Positions 35,352 through 43,143 of a stretch of 64,000 bases of DNA are shown here, in pieces. The notes under the pieces were generated by a model. That model saw only the letters and a list, made by a program, of their open reading frames with translations, searched no databases and had not been told where the DNA came from. The position numbers were made by a program, and so were the translations under genes. Location: NCBI RefSeq assembly GCF_900104455.1, contig NZ_FNHB01000002.1, positions 310,001 to 374,000 of the forward strand, read 5' to 3'. This DNA is from Dendrosporobacter quercicolus (lineage in GTDB: Bacteria > Bacillota > Negativicutes > DSM-1736 > Dendrosporobacteraceae). How positions within the stretch are numbered: the first letter of the stretch is position 1; each line of letters starts with the position of its first letter.

Positions 35352-36938
35352 TTGCATTTGAACAAAATTATGGTTTTATTATTGGTTGGGCTGCTGGCGG
35401 TCGCCGTCACGGGCTGCGGCAGTAAAGACACCGGCGGCAAACAGGGGAAAACCGGGCTGGTTTATGCAAGCACCAAGGATATTCGCAATATTAATCCCCA
35501 TTTGTACGGCGGTGAACTGGCCGCCCAGAATATGGTGTTTGAGCCCTTGGTGATCAACACCGCCGAAGGCGTTAAACCGTGGCTGGCCGAAAAATGGGCT
35601 GTGTCGGCTGACGGGAAGGAATATACTTTCTATCTAAGAAAGGATGTTAAATTTACGGACGGCGAACCCTTTAACGCTGAGGCGGTCAAGCTGAATTTTG
35701 ATACTGTTCTGGCAAACGGCAAACGGCATGCGTGGCTGGAGATGGTGAAGCAAATTGATTACGGTGAAGTTATTGACGAATTTACTTATAAGCTGGTGCT
35801 GAAGCAGCCCTATTATCCGCTGCTGGAGGAACTGGGCCTGACCCGTCCTTTCCGGTTTATTTCGCCTAAATCCTTTATGAACGGCACGACCAAGGATGGC
35901 GTAAATGGCTATGTCGGTACAGGACCGTGGATATTGAGCGAGCATAAGGAGAATCAATATGCTGTATTTACCGCCAATAAGGAGTATTGGGGAGCTAAGC
36001 CCAAACTGGATACGGTACGCTGGCAGGTAATGCCTGATCATCAAACGATCCTGCTGGCGCTGCAAAAGGGCGAAATCGACCTGCTGTTTGGCTCTGATGG
36101 TGATATGATTGATCTTGATTCGTTTAATGCGTTGCAGAAAGAAGGCAAATATCAGGCGGTGTTAAGTCAGCCCATTGGCTCCAGAGCCATTTTGCTGAAT
36201 GCTTCCCGGCCGGTAACCAAGGATCTTAAGGTGCGTGAGGCGTTTCAATATGCGATTGATAAGAAACAGATCGCGGAAGGCATTTTAAATGGTACTGAGA
36301 CAATTGCGGATACCTTGCTGTCGCCAACGGTGCCTTATGCCGGCGTGCCTTTACCCGCCCGTTCTTTTGACAGGGAAAAGGCAAAGCGGCTGATGGATGC
36401 CGCCGGCTGGATTACAGGGCCGGATGGATACCGTTATCAAGGCGGGAAACTGTGCGAAGTGACAATTTCTTTTAACTCCAACAATGCCCAGGAACGCACA
36501 ATCAGTGAATTTATTCAGAGCAATTTAAAGGAAATCGGAGTTAAACTGCATATTTTGGGTGAGGAAAAGCAGGCCTTTCTTGACCGGCAAAAAACCGGCG
36601 AATTTGATTTGCAGTATTCCCAGTCCTGGGGGCTGCCTTATGATCCCCATACCTATGTATCCTCCTGGCGATTACCGGCCCACGGCGATTACCAGGCCCA
36701 AAAAGGTATTGCCCGCAAAGCCTGGCTGGATGATACGGTCGGGACAATCCTCAGTGAACAGGACAGGGATAAACGGCAGAAGCTGTATGATGAGATATTG
36801 ACTTATGTTCACCAGGAGTCCGTGTATCTGCCGCTCACTTATTCGCGGATTAAAGCCGTGCATGTTGCGGCCTTGAAAGGCGTTACCTTTAATCCTTCAC
36901 AATATGAAATAGCATTTGAAAAAATGTATTTTGAGTAA
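35352..36938 (+). CDS. nikA: Nickel-type ABC transporter binding lipoprotein, copy 3
   Basis: 528 aa; lipobox TGCGS. Close paralogue of copy 1 and E. coli NikA: INPHLYGGELAAQNM, RHAWLEM, TRPFRFISP, GTGPWILSEHKENQYAVF, PYDPHTY. It keeps the histidine of the metal-ligand loop (LPAHGDY) that copy 1 has as tyrosine. TTG 35352 has AGGAGG upstream. A Fur-like box precedes it. A perfect 28-bp palindrome separates it from nikB. Confidence 0.9.
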   Translation: MHLNKIMVLLLVGLLAVAVTGCGSKDTGGKQGKTGLVYASTKDIRNINPHLYGGELAAQNMVFEPLVINTAEGVKPWLAEKWAVSADGKEYTFYLRKDVKFTDGEPFNAEAVKLNFDTVLANGKRHAWLEMVKQIDYGEVIDEFTYKLVLKQPYYPLLEELGLTRPFRFISPKSFMNGTTKDGVNGYVGTGPWILSEHKENQYAVFTANKEYWGAKPKLDTVRWQVMPDHQTILLALQKGEIDLLFGSDGDMIDLDSFNALQKEGKYQAVLSQPIGSRAILLNASRPVTKDLKVREAFQYAIDKKQIAEGILNGTETIADTLLSPTVPYAGVPLPARSFDREKAKRLMDAAGWITGPDGYRYQGGKLCEVTISFNSNNAQERTISEFIQSNLKEIGVKLHILGEEKQAFLDRQKTGEFDLQYSQSWGLPYDPHTYVSSWRLPAHGDYQAQKGIARKAWLDDTVGTILSEQDRDKRQKLYDEILTYVHQESVYLPLTYSRIKAVHVAALKGVTFNPSQYEIAFEKMYFE

Positions 36939-36954
36939 ATCGGTATTTTCATAC

Positions 36955-36986
36955 AGGAGTAATGGAAATTTCCATTACTCCTTTTG
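36955..36986 (+). terminator. 28-bp perfect palindrome between nikA3 and nikB3
   Basis: 36955-36982 is a perfect palindrome of 28 bp (14-bp arms, no spacer), followed by TTTT. As RNA it would form a short-loop hairpin, likely a partial terminator or mRNA end that favours the binding protein. Confidence 0.85.
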
Positions 36987-37006
36987 CTGACCTTCTGGAG
37001 GTAATG

Positions 37007-37936
37007 ATGAGAACTTATCTGCTGCGGCGGGTGCTTACGATTATTCCGATACTCATCGGGATATCCTTTTTGGCCTTTATTTTAATTAATTTTAGCCCCA
37101 GTGATCCGGCTGAAGTGGCGCTGCGGGTAAATGAAATTACCCCGACGCCGGAGGCGATTGCCGGAATGCGGGCAGAGCTGGGGCTGGACAGGCCCTTCTT
37201 TATCCGCTATGCAGACTGGCTGACAGCTTCGCTGCAGGGTGATTTTGGCAGGAGCTTTGTCAATAAGAAGCCGGTCCTTGAGGAAATAAGCCGGGCGCTG
37301 CCGGCTACACTGCTTCTTTCGGCTGCAGCTTTGACCATTACCGTTGTCCTTAGTGTGACTGCCGGGGTTTTATGTGCAATCTATGAAGGCAGCCTTGGCG
37401 ACAGGCTGATCAGGGCGTTTGTTTTTTGGGGAACAGCGATGCCCAGTTTCTGGGCAGGACTGCTGTTTATCTGGCTGTTTGCCGTAAAACTGGATCTTTT
37501 TCCTACCAGCGGCATGAATGGCCCTGTTTCCATCGTGCTGCCTGCCGTTACTATGGCGCTTACCTACATTTCCGTTTATATTCGTCTGATCCGCAATAAT
37601 ATGATCCAGAATAAGCAGGAAAATTATGTGCTGTATGCCCGGGCCCGCGGCTTAAGCAAACAGCTAATTAACCAACATATATTAAAAAATTCCCTGCAGT
37701 CGTCGCTTACCGCCTTTGGTATGTCTATTCCCAAGTTCATTGCAGGGACTGTTATCATCGAGAATATTTTTGCCTGGCCGGGTATTGGGCGGCTATGCGT
37801 CACCGCTATTTTTAACCGCGATTATCCTGTTATTCAGGCTTATATATTACTCATGGCGGTACTGTTTGTTGTTTGCAATTTACTTGTGGATATCGTTAGC
37901 GCGTGGATTGATCCGCGCCTTAGGCAGGAGGGATAA
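37007..37936 (+). CDS. nikB: Nickel-type ABC permease B, copy 3
   Basis: 309 aa; RRVLTIIPILIGISFLAFILI opening, PSDPAEVALRVNE loop and IIENIFAWPGIGRL, very close to copy 1. ATG 37007 gives 5-nt spacing from GGAGGT; ATG 37004 is also possible. Confidence 0.9.
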   Translation: MRTYLLRRVLTIIPILIGISFLAFILINFSPSDPAEVALRVNEITPTPEAIAGMRAELGLDRPFFIRYADWLTASLQGDFGRSFVNKKPVLEEISRALPATLLLSAAALTITVVLSVTAGVLCAIYEGSLGDRLIRAFVFWGTAMPSFWAGLLFIWLFAVKLDLFPTSGMNGPVSIVLPAVTMALTYISVYIRLIRNNMIQNKQENYVLYARARGLSKQLINQHILKNSLQSSLTAFGMSIPKFIAGTVIIENIFAWPGIGRLCVTAIFNRDYPVIQAYILLMAVLFVVCNLLVDIVSAWIDPRLRQEG

Positions 37937-37937
37937 A

Positions 37938-38783
37938 ATGGTTTTTTGGCAACGGCTGAAACAGGATAAACTGGCAATGCTCTGCCTGGGCATTGTGGGC
38001 GGCGTTTTTTTGCTTGGCGTGCTTGCGCCGGTCATTGCGCCGCATGATCCCCTTGCTCCCAATCTTGCGGTTAAATATGCCGGCGTCAGCCCGGACTATC
38101 CGTTTGGTGCGGATCAATTAGGGCGCTGCGTGCTTTCCCGGCTATTGTATGGAATCCGTACTACGGTTGGATTATCTCTGGTGACCATGGCTGCCACCCT
38201 GTTGATCGGAACTTTGCTGGGACTGACCGCCGGGTTTTTCCGCGGACGGATTGATGAAGGCATTATGCGGCTATGTGATGTTTTACTGTCTTTTCCCAGC
38301 GAGGTAATGATTCTGGCGATTGTGGGCATGCTGGGACCGGGCCTGACCAATGTGGTCATTGCCAATATTGCCGCAAAATGGGCCTGGTATACCCGGATGA
38401 TCCGTTCGCTGGTTATTCAGTATACGGATAGAAATTACCTCCGTTTTGCCAAAGTTGCAGGCTGCAGTACGGGCCATATCATGCGCAAGCACTTACTGCC
38501 CGGCGTGCTTAGTGATATTGTTGTTCTGGCCACACTGGATACCGGCTGGGTAATTCTAAGTATTTCGGCGCTGTCCTTTTTGGGGCTGGGTGTACAGGCG
38601 CCCATGCCGGAGTGGGGAATGATGCTCAATGAAGCTAAAAATGTCATGATCACCCATCCGCAGCAAATGCTGGCTCCCGGTCTGGCTATTCTATTGGTGG
38701 TTTCGGCGTTTAGTTTTCTTGGCGACAGTATTCGCGATGCCCTGGACCCTAAATATAACCGGCATAAGGCGGTGAACAAATGA
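37938..38783 (+). CDS. nikC: Nickel-type ABC permease C, copy 3
   Basis: 281 aa; LGVLAPVIAPHDPLAPN, YPFGADQLGRCVLSRLLYG and a conserved C-terminal loop RKHLLPGVLSDIVVLATLDT. ATG 37938 has AGGAGG upstream; the ORF open from 37716 overlaps nikB and is rejected. Confidence 0.92.
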   Translation: MVFWQRLKQDKLAMLCLGIVGGVFLLGVLAPVIAPHDPLAPNLAVKYAGVSPDYPFGADQLGRCVLSRLLYGIRTTVGLSLVTMAATLLIGTLLGLTAGFFRGRIDEGIMRLCDVLLSFPSEVMILAIVGMLGPGLTNVVIANIAAKWAWYTRMIRSLVIQYTDRNYLRFAKVAGCSTGHIMRKHLLPGVLSDIVVLATLDTGWVILSISALSFLGLGVQAPMPEWGMMLNEAKNVMITHPQQMLAPGLAILLVVSAFSFLGDSIRDALDPKYNRHKAVNK

Positions 38784-39601
38784 GCTTATTGAATGTGCGA
38801 GGGCTGACGGTGCGTGATCTGCGCAACGGTGAGGTGCTGGTGAACAATGTTGATTTCGCTTTGCAGGCCAATACTTGCCTGGGAATTGTCGGTGAAAGCG
38901 GCAGCGGGAAGTCGGTTACTTGCAAGGCCTTGATTGGTTTGACCAATCCCTGGCTGGAGACTACGGGAGATGTCCGGTTTGCCGGAAGCAGCCTATTGGC
39001 CGCACCGGCTGAGAAACTGCGTCAAATTCGCGCGAAGCGCATCTGTATGATTCTGCAGGATGCCATGACGGCGTTTGACCCGTTATATACAATGGGTGAT
39101 CAACTGATTGAAACCTTGCGGGAAACACTGTCCTGGGATAGACGGCAGGCTCAGTCTGCTGCGTTAGAAGCGCTGGAGAAAATGTGTATCCGTGACCCTG
39201 CCGGTGTAATGCAGAAATATCCTCACCAACTATCCGGCGGGATGCTGCAGCGCTGCATGATTGCCCTGGCGCTGGCAGTTAGACCGGATATTGTCATTGC
39301 CGACGAACCGACAACTGCGCTGGATTCTATCAATCAGCGGGAAGTGGTTGATGAGTTCCGGCGATTGCAGGCGGTTACCGGGACGGCAATTATTTTTGTT
39401 TCTCATGACCTGGGTGTTGTGGAGAAGCTGGCCCAGCAGGTGCTGGTCATGCAAAATGGCGAGAGGGTGGAATACGGGGCTGCGGCGCAGGTTTTTTACA
39501 ACCCGCAGCATGAATATACCCGCTACCTGGTTGATACCCGGATTGCACTGACCAAACCTTTCCGGGATGCAATGATCCGGAGGTGCAAAATATCATGCTG
39601 A
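38780..39601 (+). CDS. nikD: Nickel-type ABC ATPase D, copy 3
   Basis: 273 aa. Walker A GESGSGKSVTCKAL, Q-loop MILQDAMTAFDPLY, signature LSGGMLQRCMIALALA, Walker B IVIADEPTTALDS, H-loop FVSHDLGV. ATG overlaps the nikC stop. Confidence 0.93.
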   Translation: MSLLNVRGLTVRDLRNGEVLVNNVDFALQANTCLGIVGESGSGKSVTCKALIGLTNPWLETTGDVRFAGSSLLAAPAEKLRQIRAKRICMILQDAMTAFDPLYTMGDQLIETLRETLSWDRRQAQSAALEALEKMCIRDPAGVMQKYPHQLSGGMLQRCMIALALAVRPDIVIADEPTTALDSINQREVVDEFRRLQAVTGTAIIFVSHDLGVVEKLAQQVLVMQNGERVEYGAAAQVFYNPQHEYTRYLVDTRIALTKPFRDAMIRRCKISC

Positions 39602-40386
39602 CTGTAAAAAACATCGTAAAGAGTTATGCCAGGCCCGGGATCGGCTGGGGACGTAAACGGCAAATAATCCTGCAAGGCATTTCTTTTACAATCAGGCCGG
39701 GAGAGTGTGTCGGCCTGATTGGAGAAAGTGGCAGCGGCAAAAGTACATTGAGCCGTTTGGTTCTTGGTCTGGAGCAGCCCGACAGCGGCGAAATCACCAT
39801 TGAAAACCAAGGCGTTCGCAGTTGGCGCAGCAGCCATCCCGGTCAAATGAGTGTGGTTTTCCAGGATTATACCACTTCAGCCAATCCCCGGTTTACGGTG
39901 GAGGAAATCATTGCTGAGCCGCTGGTTATGCTGAATAAGCCTGCGAGGGCCGTAGTTACGGCGCTGCTGGATAAGGTCGGCTTGCCGGCCGCGCTGCTGG
40001 GCCGGTATCCTCACGAACTTAGCGGCGGCCAATTGCAGCGGGTCTGCCTGGCCCGCGCCATTTCCACCCGGCCGCGTTTCCTGGTGCTGGATGAGGCCTT
40101 AAGCTCTCTGGATGTATCTGTGCAGGCGCAGATACTGGAATTGCTTAAGGGGTTAAAGGCTGAGCTGAATCTTACCTATTTGTTTATTGCCCATGACCTG
40201 CAGACAATTACCAATTTATGTAATCGTGTATTGTTTCTTTATCAGGGTATGATTGTCGAAGAACTTGCCAGCTCGCGGTTATTTGAGGCGAAAAATGACT
40301 ACGCCAGGCAATTGCTGGCTTCAGTAATACCGTTTGGCGGCTGTCCGGCCGGCCGTAGCAGCCATTCCGGTGAAATGGGTCAATAA
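39595..40386 (+). CDS. nikE: Nickel-type ABC ATPase E, copy 3
   Basis: 263 aa. Walker A GESGSGKSTLSRLV, Q-loop VVFQDYTTSANPRF, signature LSGGQLQRVCLARAIS, Walker B LVLDEALSSLDVS (A in place of the usual P), H-loop FIAHDLQTI. ATG 39595 is 11 nt after GGAGG; an upstream TTG/GTG would add 4 residues. Confidence 0.92.
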   Translation: MLTVKNIVKSYARPGIGWGRKRQIILQGISFTIRPGECVGLIGESGSGKSTLSRLVLGLEQPDSGEITIENQGVRSWRSSHPGQMSVVFQDYTTSANPRFTVEEIIAEPLVMLNKPARAVVTALLDKVGLPAALLGRYPHELSGGQLQRVCLARAISTRPRFLVLDEALSSLDVSVQAQILELLKGLKAELNLTYLFIAHDLQTITNLCNRVLFLYQGMIVEELASSRLFEAKNDYARQLLASVIPFGGCPAGRSSHSGEMGQ

Positions 40387-40437
40387 CTGAATGGTTTATG
40401 TCTGTCGTTATTTGAAGCTTAAGCAATTAATTTCTGC

Positions 40438-40466
40438 TTGAAATATCCCCCGAGGGGGGATATAAT
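40438..40466 (+). promoter_or_regulatory. Promoter with a palindromic operator in its spacer
   Basis: TTGAAA -35, 17-nt spacer, TATAAT -10. The spacer carries TATCCCCC / GGGGGATA around a GAG centre, overlapping the -10. This is the place a repressor or MerR-like activator would bind. It drives the second MATE gene. Confidence 0.6.
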
Positions 40467-40522
40467 GAAATGGCGGTAATTGATGGAAAAATAACGAGGA
40501 TCAACTGACAGGAGATTTGCAC

Positions 40523-41854
40523 ATGCCTGAAGCGGGTGCCGGAACTACATGGAGAGAGAAAGTCAGAGTGGTATTGGCGCTGGCTGTTCCAACCGTAATT
40601 GAAAACTTTCTGCTGACGGTCGTCGGCTTTGTTGATACGCTCTTTGTCGCGAAAATCGGCTTGCACGAAGTTGCCGCCGTTGGCGTAACAAACGCTATTG
40701 TAGCTATTTATATTGCAGTATTTATGGCGATGGGAATCGGGGCGTCTTCGCTCATTGCCCGCTGTATCGGGGCGGGGGATATTGTCAGGGCCAGCGCTAT
40801 TGCCAGGCAGTCAACCTGGCTGGCGATTTTTTTAGGCTTGTTCGCCGGCGTGGTCACCTTATTGTTTGCTGAACCGTTGCTGCGCTATATGGGGACCGAG
40901 CCTGATGTGATGGCCGCGGGGGTAACGTATTTTCAGATTGTCGCAATACCATCGGTGCTTATTTCCCTGATGACGATATTTGGCAATATTCTGCGCAGCG
41001 CCAGTGATACGACATCCCCAATGAAGGTTGGCGTGTGGGTTAATTTGCTGCATATTGCGCTGGCCTATCTGCTGATCTTTGGAAGCGGGGAATGGGAGGG
41101 CTGGGGAATTGCCGGCGCTGCCTGGGCCACAACGATTTCACGGCTGGCTGGTGTTGCGGCGCTTTATGCTTATATTCAAAAATCCAAGGTGGCTTTTTCC
41201 TTAGCTCAGGGCTGGGCTGGTCAATTTACCCGGCCGTTGCTGCAGATATCCGGCCCGGCAGTTGCCGAACGTTTGATTATGCGGTTAGGGCAGCTGTTTT
41301 ATGCCGGACTCATTGTCCGGCTGGGAACAGATGCCTACTCCTCCTTTATTTTTGGCGGAAATATTTCTCAGTTCTCATTTATGCCGGGATACGGTCTGGC
41401 GGTTGCGGCGACAACGATTGTCGGCAACCATGTTGGCGCTGACCGCAAGCAGGATGCCTACCGCTATGGCATTGTCATCATGGGGCTTGCCGCTGTCTTT
41501 ATGGGAGTGATCGGGGTTATTTATTTTATTTTTGCGGCCATGGCCGGCGCCTGGTTTACCAACGATCAAAATGTCATTGACATGGTGACCATCGGACTGA
41601 GAATTGACGCCTTTGCCCAGCCGTTTATTGCAGTCAGCCTGGTAATCGCCGGCGCGCTGCAGGGCGCCGGCGATACCAAGAGTCCGATGTACAGTACGAT
41701 TTCCGGTATTTGGCTAATTCGCGTTATTGGCATATATGTGCTTTGCTTTATCTTTGAGCTGGGGATTGCCGGCGCCTGGCTGGTAAATCTGATTGATTAT
41801 GTCATCCGGTCGGGGTTTTTGTTTTATCGATTCAAAAAGTTGCTGCATTCTTAG
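40523..41854 (+). CDS. MATE-family efflux protein
   Basis: 443 aa, about 12 TM helices, NorM/YeeO-like: VLALAVPTVIENFLLTVVGFVDTLFVAKIG and GDTKSPMYSTISGIW are family blocks. No riboswitch is upstream; an operator-like palindrome is. ATG 40523 has AGGAG upstream. The substrate is unknown. A weak terminator GGACAGTGTCC with a T-run lies at 41875-41891. Confidence 0.87.
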   Translation: MPEAGAGTTWREKVRVVLALAVPTVIENFLLTVVGFVDTLFVAKIGLHEVAAVGVTNAIVAIYIAVFMAMGIGASSLIARCIGAGDIVRASAIARQSTWLAIFLGLFAGVVTLLFAEPLLRYMGTEPDVMAAGVTYFQIVAIPSVLISLMTIFGNILRSASDTTSPMKVGVWVNLLHIALAYLLIFGSGEWEGWGIAGAAWATTISRLAGVAALYAYIQKSKVAFSLAQGWAGQFTRPLLQISGPAVAERLIMRLGQLFYAGLIVRLGTDAYSSFIFGGNISQFSFMPGYGLAVAATTIVGNHVGADRKQDAYRYGIVIMGLAAVFMGVIGVIYFIFAAMAGAWFTNDQNVIDMVTIGLRIDAFAQPFIAVSLVIAGALQGAGDTKSPMYSTISGIWLIRVIGIYVLCFIFELGIAGAWLVNLIDYVIRSGFLFYRFKKLLHS

Positions 41855-41910
41855 TTAAGGAGTATCGTAGACAGGGACAGTGTCCTTTTTTGGAATACTG
41901 CAAGATGCAC

Positions 41911-41939
41911 TTGACAAATGAAACCTTGTTGGATAAGAT
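41911..41939 (+). promoter_or_regulatory. Promoter of riboswitch 5
   Basis: TTGACA (41911-41916), 17-nt spacer, TAAGAT (41934-41939). Confidence 0.65.
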
Positions 41940-41961
41940 TAACCCGTAACAACAAATTAAA

Positions 41962-42164
41962 TTTCGGTATAGGCGCCCGCAGAGGGCTTAATAGGGAAAA
42001 ACGGCGAAGGGCCGGCGCGCGGTCCCGCCACGGTAATGGCAGAGCAGTCCAAGAGAATGCCACTGAGATTTAGCTTGGGAAGGTTTGGATGAGCAATGAT
42101 CCATAGCCGGGAGAACTGCCTATACATCAGTCACCGTTTGACCTGCGAGCGATGGGAAGGGGAT
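41962..42164 (+). promoter_or_regulatory. Variant cobalamin riboswitch 5
   Basis: Overall cobalamin riboswitch architecture is kept (GGGCTTAATAGGGAA, GGTCCCGCCAC, GAGAACTGCCTATA), but core positions differ from the other six. AGGCGCCCG replaces AGGTGCCCG, AAAACGGCG replaces the AAGTCCGGTG/AAGACCGGT strand, CGCGCGGTCCC carries a 2-nt insertion, CCACGGTAATG replaces CCACTGTAATG, and AGCCGGGAG replaces AGCCAGGAG. Either it has drifted or it reads a different corrinoid. The aptamer ends near 42130. Confidence 0.85.
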
Positions 42165-42194
42165 TTGCATAGTTTTAATATATGCTTATTTCGA

Positions 42195-42262
42195 TTCGGC
42201 GTGTTTAAAAACGCCGGATTTTTACGTTATGCCAAAAAGCATTCGCAGCGAATGCTTTTTAT
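42195..42262 (+). terminator. Two hairpins after riboswitch 5
   Basis: CGGCGT / ACGCCG stem with TTTTT (about 42195-42223), then AAAAAGCATTCGC / GCGAATGCTTTTT (42234-42260). Confidence 0.7.
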
Positions 42263-42308
42263 TATGATTAGAAATGATAAGGTTGAACCCTAACTTAAAG
42301 GAGATATT

Positions 42309-42644
42309 ATGTTTAGTGTGAATGAATTGGCCTGGCTGTTAAGAGAAGCCGTGGTTCATTTGATCAGTTTGGCAAGCATTTTTATTTTTTTACGGGTAGC
42401 TGACTGGAATATAAAGCACTGGCCGGATTTATCGGTTATAGCGGTGGTTGCGGCAATCATGACAGTTTATGTTTATTATCAATACATTCTGACAGGCAGC
42501 ATTGTAGTGGCTTCCGAGCTGCTGGCCCTGTTTTCCTGCGCTGTGATTATCGGGATTCACTGGTATTTTCGCTTATCGCTTAATGCTATTTTGGTTATGG
42601 TTATTCCGGTTATTATCCTGGTAATGCTGGGAATGGGACTGTAA
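42309..42644 (+). CDS. Orphan four-helix membrane protein
   Basis: 111 aa, not recognised. Four hydrophobic segments at roughly residues 15-33, 42-60, 66-86 and 90-110 with short loops, and almost no charged residues. GGAGAT precedes the ATG. It is the only gene under riboswitch 5 before the next riboswitch, so it is made when corrinoid is low. It could be a small corrinoid or cobalt carrier, or an auxiliary membrane subunit. It shows no motif that decides this. Confidence 0.7.
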   Translation: MFSVNELAWLLREAVVHLISLASIFIFLRVADWNIKHWPDLSVIAVVAAIMTVYVYYQYILTGSIVVASELLALFSCAVIIGIHWYFRLSLNAILVMVIPVIILVMLGMGL

Positions 42645-42691
42645 AGCAAGCTTGAATTGCGGTTTGCAGAGGACAAATTCCGCCATAGATA

Positions 42692-42720
42692 TTGCAAAAT
42701 CAGCCTTATTATGCCATAAT
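42692..42720 (+). promoter_or_regulatory. Promoter of riboswitch 6
   Basis: TTGCAA (42692-42697), 17-nt spacer, CATAAT (42715-42720). Confidence 0.6.
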
Positions 42721-42745
42721 TCTCATATAAAGTGAAAATTTTATA

Positions 42746-42948
42746 TTTGGTATAGGTGCCCGCAGAGGGCTTAATAGGGAAGACCGGTTAAAGGCCGGCG
42801 CGGTCCCGCCACTGTAATAGGGAGCTAGTCCGGATATGCCACTGAGGCCATGGGTCTTGGGAAGGTGCGGATGAGCAATGAACTAGAGCCAGGAGAACTG
42901 CCTGTATAGCAATCACCGTTTGACCCGCGAGCGATGGGGAGGGGATTT
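42746..42948 (+). promoter_or_regulatory. Cobalamin riboswitch 6 (upstream of the intact receptor)
   Basis: TTGGTATAGGTGCCC, GGGCTTAATAGGGAA, GGCGCGGTCCCGCCACTG, B12 box AGCCAGGAGAACTGCCTGTA (42887-42906) and ACCCGCGAGCGATGGGGAGG. Aptamer ends near 42912. Confidence 0.95.
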
Positions 42949-42973
42949 GTGCAGTTTTATTGTGCTTATTTCG

Positions 42974-43055
42974 TCCCGGCGTAAATTTACGCCGGGATTT
43001 ATTTATGCGAAAATCAATGTGTACAAACCTCCCCTTAATACAGGGAGGTTTTTTT
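42974..43055 (+). terminator. Riboswitch 6 terminators
   Basis: TCCCGGCGTAAATTTACGCCGGGA (42974-42997, perfect) then TTTATTTA; a second stem AAACCTCCC / GGGAGGTTT (about 43025-43050) followed by TTTTTTT. Confidence 0.8.
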
Positions 43056-43143
43056 ATGCGCTGATCACATACCGGGTTTATTTTCAGGAATGACGTAACA
43101 GGCAGGTAAGCATTTTTTGTATTGTGACAGAGGGAGAGAGACG

